From Polaromonas sp. UBA5171 (lineage in GTDB: Bacteria; Pseudomonadota; Gammaproteobacteria; Burkholderiales; Burkholderiaceae_C): 5,939 bases of DNA. The translations under genes were made by a program, and so were the position numbers. The stretch lies in the NCBI GenBank assembly GCA_002413395.1, contig DHWX01000006.1:1-5939 (forward strand), given 5' to 3'. Shown here piece after piece: positions 1-5,939 of the stretch. The notes below the pieces were generated by a model, which saw nothing but the letters and a program-made list of their open reading frames with translations, had not been told where the DNA came from and searched no databases. Each line of letters opens with the position of its first letter. Position 1 is the stretch's first letter.

Positions 1-17
1 TATTTTCACGTGACGCC

Positions 18-1763
18 TTAGTGATTGTCTCGTGGCACAAAGGCTTCCCGCTTGCCCATGAGAAAGTCCAGATCGGCGCCTTCATCGGCCTGCCGCACAT
101 GGTCAACGTAGAGTTTCCAGTAGCCGGAGGTCATGGGTGGCTCGGGTGCTTTCCAGTTGGCCAGGCGGCGGGTCAGTTCCTCGTCTGTCACATGCAGCTG
201 GATCTTGCGATTGGGGACATCCAGTTCGATGATGTCACCGTTTTGCACCACCGCCAGCGGCCCCCCTGCGGCCGCTTCGGGCGCCACGTGGAGTACGACG
301 GTGCCGTAGGCCGTGCCGCTCATGCGTCCATCGCAGATACGCACCATGTCGGTAATGCCTTTGCGCAAAATCTTGGGCGGCAAGGGCATGTTGCTCACCT
401 CCGCCATGCCGGGGTAGCCCTTGGGGCCGCAGTTCTTGAGCACCATCACGCAGGTTTCGTCAATATCGAGATTCTCGTCATCGATGCGGGCGTGGAAGTC
501 CTCGATATTTTCGAACACCACAGCCCGACCCTTGTGTGTCGTCAGTTCCGGAGTGGCGGCGCTGGGCTTGATGATTGCGCCACGCGGTGCCAGATTGCCG
601 CGCAACACCGCGATGCCGGCCTTGTCCTTGAACGGCTCATCGAACTTCTTGATGACGCGCGGGTCGTAATTTTTTGCATCCGCAATGTTCTCACCCACGG
701 TTTTCCCATTGGCCGTGACGATGTCTGTGTGCAGCAAGTGCTGGATTTCCTTCATCACAACCGGCAGGCCCCCGGCGTAACAGAAGTCCTCCATCAAGTG
801 CTGGCCCGAAGGCTGCAGATTGACCAAACAGGGCAGTTCGCTGGCCAGCCGATCAAAGTCTTCAATGGTCAGCTTGATGCCAATCCGACCGGCCATGGCG
901 ATCAGGTGAATCACGGCATTGGTCGAGCCACCAATGGCGGCCAGTGTCTTGATCGCATTTTCAAAAGCTTCGAGGGTAAGGACCTTGGAGAGCTTCTGAT
1001 CCTCATGCACCATCTCCACTGCGCGCCGCCCGACCATGCGTGCCAGCACATTGCGTCGTCCATCCACCGCCGGATAAGCGGCATTGCCGGGCAGACCCAA
1101 ACCCAGTGCCTCGACCATGCAGGCCATGGTGCTGGCGGTGCCCATGGTCATGCAGTGGCCATGGCTGCGGTGCATACAACTCTCTGCCTCCAGGAATTCC
1201 TCCAGCTTGAGTGTGCCGGCACGGACCTGCTCACTCATGCTCCATACCCCGGTGCCCGAGCCCAGCTCCTGGCCACGCCACTTGCCGTTGAGCATGGCGC
1301 CACCGCTCAAGCCGATGGTGGGCAAGTCCACGCTGGCCGCGCCCATCACCAGCGACGGCGTGGTCTTGTCGCAGCCCATCAGCAGCACGACACCGTCGAG
1401 AGGGTTGGCACGAATACTTTCTTCCACATCCATGCTGGCCAGATTGCGGTACAGCATGGCGGTCGGGCGCATCAGGGTCTCGCCCAGCGACATGACGGGA
1501 AACTCCATCGGAAAGCCGCCGGCCTCGTACACGCCGATCTTCACTTGCTCGGCCAGCGTGCGGAAATGCGAGTTGCAGGGGGTGAGTTCACTGAAGGTGT
1601 TGCAGATGCCGATGACCGGTCGGCCGTCAAACTGGTCGTCCGGCACGCCCTTGCCTTTGACCCAGCTGCGGTAAACGAAACCGTCGCGGTCCTGTCGGCC
1701 AAACCATTGCTGGCTGCGCAGGTCCTCGGGGTTTTTGCGGGGGGGGTTGGAAGAGCTGCTCAT
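18..1763 (-). CDS. IlvD/Edd-family sugar-acid dehydratase, probably L-arabinonate (pentonate) dehydratase
   Basis: This is a cytoplasmic Fe-S dehydratase of 581 residues, expected to remove water from an aldonic acid to give a 2-keto-3-deoxy sugar acid. Visible motifs are TPCNSH (Cys63), GCDKTTP (Cys131, Asp132, Lys133) and HGHCMTMGTAST (Cys204). These three Cys match the spacing of the [2Fe-2S] ligands in characterised L-arabinonate dehydratase (recalled, not aligned by software). Lys133 matches the carbamylated lysine. Glu95, Asp132 and Glu455 match the Mg2+ ligands, and Ser482 in RMSGTAYG the catalytic serine. GGSTNAVIHL lies near 278-287 and NCGPKGYPGMAE near 444-455. MSGTAYG is typical of sugar-acid dehydratases, whereas branched-chain dihydroxy-acid dehydratases usually carry FSGG. 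The length is normal for the family. The ATG at 1761-1763 is chosen because GAGGAA sits 6 bases upstream; the frame opens further to a TTG at 1796 that has no such support. It is the last gene in view, 69 bases after a permease. Family is near certain; the exact substrate (L-arabinonate, D-xylonate, D-fuconate or similar) is inferred. Confidence 0.93.
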   Translation of the reverse strand: MSSSSNPPRKNPEDLRSQQWFGRQDRDGFVYRSWVKGKGVPDDQFDGRPVIGICNTFSELTPCNSHFRTLAEQVKIGVYEAGGFPMEFPVMSLGETLMRPTAMLYRNLASMDVEESIRANPLDGVVLLMGCDKTTPSLVMGAASVDLPTIGLSGGAMLNGKWRGQELGSGTGVWSMSEQVRAGTLKLEEFLEAESCMHRSHGHCMTMGTASTMACMVEALGLGLPGNAAYPAVDGRRNVLARMVGRRAVEMVHEDQKLSKVLTLEAFENAIKTLAAIGGSTNAVIHLIAMAGRIGIKLTIEDFDRLASELPCLVNLQPSGQHLMEDFCYAGGLPVVMKEIQHLLHTDIVTANGKTVGENIADAKNYDPRVIKKFDEPFKDKAGIAVLRGNLAPRGAIIKPSAATPELTTHKGRAVVFENIEDFHARIDDENLDIDETCVMVLKNCGPKGYPGMAEVSNMPLPPKILRKGITDMVRICDGRMSGTAYGTVVLHVAPEAAAGGPLAVVQNGDIIELDVPNRKIQLHVTDEELTRRLANWKAPEPPMTSGYWKLYVDHVRQADEGADLDFLMGKREAFVPRDNH

Positions 1764-1769
1764 GGGTAA

Positions 1770-1775
1770 TTCCTC
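1770..1775 (-). promoter_or_regulatory. Ribosome binding site of the dehydratase gene
   Basis: The minus strand reads GAGGAA, then six bases (TTACCC), then ATG at 1763. This decides the start of the dehydratase in favour of this ATG and against the in-frame TTG at 1796. Confidence 0.75.
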
Positions 1776-1800
1776 AGATAAATGATCCTGGGCCAACGCA

Positions 1801-1812
1801 CCGCGTACGCGG
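1801..1812. repeat. 12-base perfect palindrome between permease and dehydratase
   Basis: CCGCGTACGCGG is its own reverse complement. It lies in the 69-base gap between the second permease and the dehydratase. Two near-copies of GGGCC(C)AACGC flank it, near 1788-1799 and 1817-1827. It could be an operator, an mRNA hairpin or chance in GC-rich DNA. There is no T-tract right after it on the minus strand, so it is not a convincing terminator. Confidence 0.4.
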
Positions 1813-1832
1813 CCGAGGGGCCCAACGCGGCT

Positions 1833-2705
1833 CTATTCCTTGACGGCGCCGGTCATGCCGGAGACGTAGTACTCGACAAAGAAGGAATAGATGATCGCCA
1901 CCGGCAGCGAGCCCATCAGGGCGCCCGCCATCAGCGCCCCCCAATGATAGACGTCGCCGTCCACCAGCTCGGTGACGACGCCCACGGCAATGGTCTTGGT
2001 TTCCGACGACGAGATGAACGTCAGTGCATAGATGAATTCGTTCCACGACAAGGTAAATGCGAAGATGCCCGCCGAGATCAGCCCGGGCACTGACAGCGGC
2101 AGGACGATCTTCCAGAGAATCTCGAAGCGTGTCGCCCCGTCGATCAGCGCGCATTCCTCGAGCTCATAAGGGATGGAGCGGAAGTACCCCATCAGCAGCC
2201 AGGTACTGAAGGGGATCAGGAAGGTGGGATAGGTCAGGATCAGCGCCCAGCGGGTATCGAACAGGCCAAGTTTGAACACTATGGCCGCCAGCGGAATGAA
2301 CAGGATCGATGGCGGCACCAGGTAGGCCAGGAAAATGCTCAGGCCGACCTGGCGCGCGCCCTTGAAGCGCAACCGCTCGATCGCGTAGGCCGCCAGCACC
2401 GATGCGATCAGCGAGGCGAACGTGGCAACCACCGAGACGACCACCGTGTTCCACAGCCAGTCGGGGTAGGAGGTGTCGAAGATCAGCTTCTTGAAATGCG
2501 CCAGCGTCGGACCGATCACCAGGAAGGGATTGCCCTCGCGCGAGATCAGTTCGGAGTCGGGCTTGAAGGCCGTGATCGCCATCCAGTAGAACGGGAACAG
2601 CAGCACGAACACGAAGATGCCCAGCGGGATGAACACTGTCACCACACGTCGTGGCATGGTGTCCAGAAAGCTCATGCCCTGGCTGTCGTTGTCGGATGTT
2701 TTCAT
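1833..2705 (-). CDS. ABC sugar importer permease, MalG/UgpE type (CUT1 family)
   Basis: This is an inner-membrane channel subunit of 290 residues, the usual length for the family, expected to pair with the other permease to carry substrate across the membrane. Six or so hydrophobic segments are visible, near 21-42, 86-108, 121-145, 153-173, 207-229 and 257-278. The cytoplasmic EAA loop that docks on the ATPase is clear at about 183-208 (EECALIDGATRFEILWKI, then VLPLSVPG). The second-permease character is supported by the N-terminal FPFYWMAITAFKPD stretch and by LSWNEFIYAL after the EAA loop, both typical of MalG-like proteins. The ATG at 2703-2705 begins 8 bases after the previous permease stop with no good Shine-Dalgarno sequence, which suggests translational coupling. 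Met11 and Met17 are alternative starts. Substrate is not determined by this subunit. Confidence 0.94.
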   Translation of the reverse strand: MKTSDNDSQGMSFLDTMPRRVVTVFIPLGIFVFVLLFPFYWMAITAFKPDSELISREGNPFLVIGPTLAHFKKLIFDTSYPDWLWNTVVVSVVATFASLIASVLAAYAIERLRFKGARQVGLSIFLAYLVPPSILFIPLAAIVFKLGLFDTRWALILTYPTFLIPFSTWLLMGYFRSIPYELEECALIDGATRFEILWKIVLPLSVPGLISAGIFAFTLSWNEFIYALTFISSSETKTIAVGVVTELVDGDVYHWGALMAGALMGSLPVAIIYSFFVEYYVSGMTGAVKE

Positions 2706-2713
2706 GGGTGAGC

Positions 2714-3622
2714 TTATTTGTCGCTGCCGCCCTGTTGCCAGGCGCGGCGCTGCAGACCGAAGTAGCTGAACAGGATGGAGGCCAGCAGGAATGGGATCAT
2801 GGCAATGGCGATGGCGGCGCCTTCACCCAGCGATCCGCCGGGAATCGCGCGCTGGAACGACAGGGTGGCCATCAGGTGGGTGGCGTTGAGCGGCCCGCCG
2901 CGTGTCAGCACGTAGATCAGCTGGAAGTCGGTGAAAGTGAACAGCACCGAGAAGGTCATCACCACGGCGATGATCGGCGTCAGCAGCGGCAGCGTGATGT
3001 AGCGAAAGCGTTGCCAGCCGGTGGCACCGTCGATCGCGGCGGCCTCGTGCAGCGAAGGCGAAATGGTCTGCAAGCCGGCCAGTAGCGTGATGGCCACGAA
3101 AGGCACGCCACGCCAGACATTGGCCGCGATGGTGGACAGCCGCGCATTCCACGGATTGCCCAGGAAATCGATATAGGTGGTGATCACGCCCATTTTTACC
3201 AGCACCCAGCTGATCACCGAGAACTGCGAATCGTAGATCCACCAGAAGGCGATGGCCGACAGCGCCGTGGGCACGATGTAGGGCAGCAGGATCACCGTGC
3301 GGAAGAAGGTCTTGAACGGTATCTTCTCGTTCAGCAGGAGCGCCAGCCACAGGCCCAGGACGAACTTCAGCGCGCTGGCGACGACGGTATAGAAGAGGGT
3401 GTTGAACAGGGCCAGCCGGGTGACCTCGTCGTCCAGCAGGAATCTGTAATTGTCCAGCCCGATCCATATGCCGGGACGCCCGATCTTGGTGTCGGTGAAA
3501 CCAAGCCAGACGCCCAGGAGCAGGGGATACGTGAGAAAAACCAGCAGCAGCACCGCCGCCGGCACCATGAAGAGCAAGCCCAGCGCGTTGCGGTTATTTT
3601 GCAGTTTTTGCAGGAGGGCCAC
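2714..3622 (-). CDS. ABC sugar importer permease, MalF/UgpA type (CUT1 family)
   Basis: This is an inner-membrane channel subunit of the same importer. With the GTG start proposed here it has 302 residues, normal for the family. Hydrophobic segments lie near 15-40, 76-98, 108-129, 165-183, 214-237 and 268-289. The EAA loop at about 193-217 (HEAAAIDGATGWQRFRYITL) contacts the ATPase. FTFTDFQLIYVLTRGGP after it is typical of MalF/UgpA-like subunits. The frame stays open to an ATG at 3709, giving 331 residues. That extension (MTPPRCPGSPQGL...) does not look like a permease, has no Shine-Dalgarno sequence and is encoded across a strong hairpin at 3663-3696. The GTG at 3620-3622 has GGAAG three bases upstream, which is close but usable. 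A TTG at 3649 is a third option. Gene identity is firm; the start is uncertain. Confidence 0.92.
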   Translation of the reverse strand: MALLQKLQNNRNALGLLFMVPAAVLLLVFLTYPLLLGVWLGFTDTKIGRPGIWIGLDNYRFLLDDEVTRLALFNTLFYTVVASALKFVLGLWLALLLNEKIPFKTFFRTVILLPYIVPTALSAIAFWWIYDSQFSVISWVLVKMGVITTYIDFLGNPWNARLSTIAANVWRGVPFVAITLLAGLQTISPSLHEAAAIDGATGWQRFRYITLPLLTPIIAVVMTFSVLFTFTDFQLIYVLTRGGPLNATHLMATLSFQRAIPGGSLGEGAAIAIAMIPFLLASILFSYFGLQRRAWQQGGSDK

Positions 3623-3650
3623 CGGCTTCCAGTCGTTGTCGGGAATCAAG

Positions 3651-3696
3651 AAAAAGGAGCCGGCGCCCCGCAGCCCTTGAGGGCTGCCGGGGCAGC
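3651..3696 (-). promoter_or_regulatory. Hairpin with trailing T-tract between binding protein and first permease
   Basis: GCAGCCCTTGAGGGCTGC (3670-3687) forms a 7-bp stem with a TTGA loop. It extends past one bulged C (3688) through CCCC/GGGG (3666-3669 with 3689-3692) and further G-C pairs to 3663 and 3696. In transcription direction it starts about 25 bases after the binding-protein stop, and a T5 run (3655-3651) follows about 8 bases beyond the main stem. That gap is long for a full intrinsic terminator. A partial terminator or 3'-end mRNA stabiliser fits better, as known in other importer operons where the binding protein is made in excess over the membrane subunits (malE-malF is the classic case). 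Confidence 0.7.
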
Positions 3697-3720
3697 GCGG
3701 CGGCGTCATAGTTGCGGCCG

Positions 3721-5037
3721 TCAGACCTTGTAGTAACGCTCAGCGCGTTTTTGCGCACGCTCGGCGGCTTCCTTCGGGGACTTGGCGCCGCTTCCGGCCT
3801 CAGCCACCATGTCCAGGATGATGAAGTCGGCGATCGAAGCTGCCGACGCGTAGCCCATCTTGCCGGCATAGCCGCAAGGCCACATGATTTTCATGGCATC
3901 GCGGTACGGTGTGTTCTTGGGGTCGACGGTCCAGATCGGATTGGCTTCGTACGCCTTGAGCGGATGACAGGTGTAACCATTGCTGGCCTGCATCCAGGGG
4001 CCGAACTGCGGCTCCTCCATCATGAAGCGCAGGAACTCTTTGGCGGCCTTCGGGTACTTCGTGTACTTGTAGATCATCTGGTTGAAGAACAGATTGAACT
4101 CGCTGGGTTTGCCGATCGGGCCGATCGGGAAATTGGCATGCTGGATGTCCTTGGCCATCTCCAGCAGCTTGGGGTCGGTCGAGGTCTTGGCGGCGTAATA
4201 GATCGAAATGCCGTTGGCCGTGACGCTGACCTGGTTATCCAGGAAAGCCTTGTTGTTGTTGGGGTCCAGCCAGGACAGCGTGCCGGGCACGAACGTGGGG
4301 TACAGCTCCTTGGCGTACTCCAGCGCCTTGACGGTTTCCGGGCTATTGATCACGACCTGGTTCTTCTCGTTGACCAATTTGCCACCATGCGCCCATACCA
4401 GCCAGTGCGCCCACGCCTGATCGCCGGTGGCGTGTCCGAGCGCGAAGCCGCCGGGCGTTCCTTTTTCCTTCAGCGCTTTCATCAGCTTGAGGAAGCCGGG
4501 CATATCCTTCGGGAAACTGTCGAAGCCGGCCGCCTTGACCTGGCTCTCGCGGTAGACGATGGCGTTGCCGGCACAGCCCAGCGGGACGCCGATCCACTTT
4601 TTGCCGTCGGGCTTCAGGTAATCCTCGCATACCGGGTACCAGCCGCCGTACTTCTTGCCGAGGTAGTTGCACAGGTCGGTGACGTCGACCAGCTTGTCCG
4701 GGTAGAGGTTGGCGTCGTCATTGGTCGACAGGATGATGTCCGGGCCGGCGCCGGCGTTGGCCGCTACCGCCGCCTTCGGGCGCACGTCTTCCCAGCCTTC
4801 GTTGTCCACACGCACTTCGATGCCGTACTGCGCGGTGAACTTCTTGACGTTGGCCATGTACTGGTCCTCGTCGCCCTGTACGAAGCGCTTCCAGCGCAGC
4901 ACCCGCAGCTTGGCGCCCTTTTCGGGCTGGTTGCTCCACTGCGCACTGGCCGTGCTGGGCCAGAGGATCGGAAGCGCGGCGGCACCAGCCGCAGCCGATG
5001 TCTTCTTGAGGAACTTGCGGCGGTTGTCGTTGAACAT
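3721..5037 (-). CDS. Periplasmic sugar-binding protein of ABC importer, Tat-exported (extracellular solute-binding protein family 1)
   Basis: This 438-residue binding protein should capture substrate in the periplasm and deliver it to the two permeases. The N-terminus carries a twin-arginine signal, NRRKFLKK at residues 5-12, then an Ala-rich hydrophobic stretch and a likely cleavage site after ASA (residue 32). Export would therefore be through Tat, already folded. The mature part fits the family 1 solute-binding fold: a first strand KLRVLRWKRF near 43-52, GAGPDIILSTND near 96-107, GVPLGCAGNAIVYR near 150-163 with the hinge-region YR pattern, and an aromatic-rich C-terminal lobe. No lipobox is seen. 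Mature cysteines are 123, 137, 155, 357 and 388. The ATG at 5035-5037 has AAGGAG six bases upstream; the frame is open 25 residues further, to 5112, but that would bury the Tat motif and overlap the ATPase gene. Specificity cannot be read directly; the dehydratase downstream suggests a sugar or sugar acid. Confidence 0.93.
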   Translation of the reverse strand: MFNDNRRKFLKKTSAAAGAAALPILWPSTASAQWSNQPEKGAKLRVLRWKRFVQGDEDQYMANVKKFTAQYGIEVRVDNEGWEDVRPKAAVAANAGAGPDIILSTNDDANLYPDKLVDVTDLCNYLGKKYGGWYPVCEDYLKPDGKKWIGVPLGCAGNAIVYRESQVKAAGFDSFPKDMPGFLKLMKALKEKGTPGGFALGHATGDQAWAHWLVWAHGGKLVNEKNQVVINSPETVKALEYAKELYPTFVPGTLSWLDPNNNKAFLDNQVSVTANGISIYYAAKTSTDPKLLEMAKDIQHANFPIGPIGKPSEFNLFFNQMIYKYTKYPKAAKEFLRFMMEEPQFGPWMQASNGYTCHPLKAYEANPIWTVDPKNTPYRDAMKIMWPCGYAGKMGYASAASIADFIILDMVAEAGSGAKSPKEAAERAQKRAERYYKV

Positions 5038-5043
5038 GCTTAT

Positions 5044-5049
5044 CTCCTT
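5044..5049 (-). promoter_or_regulatory. Strong ribosome binding site of the binding-protein gene
   Basis: The minus strand reads AAGGAG, six bases (ATAAGC), then ATG at 5037. It is the best Shine-Dalgarno match in the window. It fixes the binding-protein start just ahead of the Tat signal and fits the high synthesis rate expected of a binding protein. Confidence 0.85.
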
Positions 5050-5096
5050 GGGTGGGTCGAAAAAAAGGAAGGCCAGGGATCGGCTGTTGTGCCTGC

Positions 5097-5939
5097 TCAG
5101 GCGGCCAGACATGCGCCGCTGGCGGCATCGAACAAATGGGCCCGCGCGGGGTCGGGCCGCAGGCGGATCATCTCGCCGGGGCGGAACGCATGCCGATCGC
5201 GGAAGACGCTGGTGACCTCCACGCCGGCCATCTTGGTGAAGACCTGCGTGTCGGCGCCGGTCGGTTCGACCACCACCACTTCGGTCGCCACGCCGTCGTT
5301 TCCCGCGGCGAGATCGATGTGCTCGGGCCGCGTGCCATAGATCACTTTCTGCCCGTCCTGGCCAGTGGCGCCAGTGGGGGCCGGCAACGACATGCCGTCG
5401 GCAAACTCCACCCGTGCATCGCCGCCCGAGCGCTTTAGGACGCCCGGCAGAAAGTTCATTGAAGGCGAGCCGATGAAGCCCGCCACAAACTGGTTGGCAG
5501 GATGGTCGTACAACTCAAGCGGCGAGCCGGTCTGCTCGACGATGCCATCGCGCATCGCGACAATCTTGTCGGCCATGGTCATGGCCTCGATCTGGTCGTG
5601 CGTCACATAAACAGACGTTGTTTTGAGGCGTTGATGCAATTCCTTGATTTCGGTGCGCATCTGCACCCGCAGCTTGGCGTCGAGGTTGGACAACGGTTCG
5701 TCGAACAGGAACACCTGGGGGTCACGCACGATGGCACGCCCCATGGCTACACGCTGACGCTGTCCGCCGGACAGCTGGCGCGGAAAGCGATTGAGCAGAT
5801 CGACCAGGCCCAGGATGTTGGCGGCCTTCATCACCCGTTCATCGGCCATGGCCTTGGGCTGCCTGGCCAGCATCAGACTGAAGGCCATATTGTCGCGCAC
5901 CGTCATGTGCGGGTAGAGCGCGTAGTTCTGGAACACCAT
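5097..5939 (-). CDS. ABC sugar importer ATP-binding protein, MalK/UgpC type (5' end beyond window)
   Basis: This is the ATPase subunit that drives the importer from the cytoplasmic side; 280 residues are visible. The frame is open at the right edge and begins inside the Q-loop (MVFQNYALYPHMTV), so this Met is internal. Roughly 75-80 residues, including Walker A, lie outside the window. Visible in order are the Q-loop (about 4), the ABC signature LSGGQ (56-60) followed by RQRVAMGRA, Walker B VFLFDE (76-81, Asp80 and catalytic Glu81), the D-loop SNLD (84-87) and the switch histidine in THDQ (His114). From about 160 a C-terminal TOBE-type regulatory domain follows, with the MalK-like YGTRPEHI near 201-208. 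The projected full length of about 355-360 fits the family. Its stop is 59 bases before the binding-protein start, in the same operon. All catalytic motifs in view are intact. The gene is often auto-named ugpC, but glycerol-3-phosphate specificity is not supported here. Confidence 0.95.
   Translation of the reverse strand: MVFQNYALYPHMTVRDNMAFSLMLARQPKAMADERVMKAANILGLVDLLNRFPRQLSGGQRQRVAMGRAIVRDPQVFLFDEPLSNLDAKLRVQMRTEIKELHQRLKTTSVYVTHDQIEAMTMADKIVAMRDGIVEQTGSPLELYDHPANQFVAGFIGSPSMNFLPGVLKRSGGDARVEFADGMSLPAPTGATGQDGQKVIYGTRPEHIDLAAGNDGVATEVVVVEPTGADTQVFTKMAGVEVTSVFRDRHAFRPGEMIRLRPDPARAHLFDAASGACLAA

Noticed and set aside
1..17. Sequence beyond the dehydratase stop
   Set aside because: It is only 17 bases, with a CACGTG hexamer that is easily due to chance. 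Nothing can be called.
21..1769. A 582-codon plus-strand open frame almost exactly antisense to the dehydratase
   Set aside because: It mirrors the dehydratase codon by codon. Its His-, Ala- and Gly-rich translation shows no recognisable motif. Long antisense frames are a common by-product of codon bias in GC-rich genes, while the minus-strand frame carries all the family motifs.
1764..1796. Eleven-residue N-terminal extension of the dehydratase from a TTG start
   Set aside because: The ATG at 1763 has a well-spaced GAGGAA, and starting there gives the family-typical length. The TTG has no comparable signal.
5051..5102. Possible terminator after the ATPase gene (GCCTG-CT-CAGGC near 5091-5102, with a T-run near 5060-5066 on the minus strand)
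   Set aside because: The stem is only five pairs and lies more than 20 bases from the T-run, so it is too weak to call a terminator. The downstream gene is an obvious partner in the same operon.
5038..5112. 25-residue N-terminal extension of the binding protein
   Set aside because: It would place the Tat motif internally, include the strong AAGGAG ribosome binding site as coding sequence and overlap the ATPase gene.
3712..5340. A 542-codon plus-strand open frame opposite the binding protein and the end of the ATPase
   Set aside because: It runs across two well-supported minus-strand genes, is rich in Arg, Val, Leu and Gly with no domain seen, and has no supporting start signal. It is best explained as an antisense shadow.
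18..5939. Compositional break or horizontal transfer between the dehydratase and transporter genes
   Set aside because: Hand-counted 60-base rows vary widely in both parts (roughly 52-65% GC in the dehydratase, 52-72% in the transporter genes) with no clear step, and no mobile-element remnants or flanking repeats were seen.

Overview
The window reads as one minus-strand catabolic operon from a high-GC proteobacterium. The moderately high GC, the genes closely packed on one strand, the Tat-exported binding protein and the style of the sugar transporter suggest a betaproteobacterium, perhaps Burkholderiales. That placement is an inference from general resemblance and was not tested. No rRNA, tRNA, mobile element, CRISPR array or phage gene was seen.

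Layout in transcription order (right to left): (1) the ATP-binding subunit of a MalK/UgpC-type ABC importer, cut by the right edge so that its Walker A region lies outside the window; (2) a periplasmic solute-binding protein with a clear twin-arginine signal; (3) a first MalF/UgpA-type permease; (4) a second MalG/UgpE-type permease; (5) an IlvD/Edd-family [Fe-S] sugar-acid dehydratase, most like L-arabinonate (pentonate) dehydratases, ending 17 bases from the left edge. Gene spacings are 59, 98 (or 11 with the longer permease start), 8 and 69 bases. No gap is long enough to hide another gene.

How it works together: the binding protein would capture a sugar or sugar acid in the periplasm. The two permeases and an ATPase dimer would import it. 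The dehydratase would convert an aldonate to a 2-keto-3-deoxy-aldonate, the middle step of a non-phosphorylative sugar oxidation pathway. The sugar dehydrogenase, lactonase, later pathway enzymes and any regulator are not in view, so the substrate is not fixed by this sequence.

The noteworthy non-coding feature is a strong GC-rich hairpin followed by a T-tract just after the binding-protein stop. It overlaps the N-terminal extension of the longest permease reading frame. It looks like an intra-operon expression-balancing element and argues for a downstream permease start. I did not find convincing evidence of a novel system. The region looks like a well-formed but ordinary carbohydrate utilisation operon.
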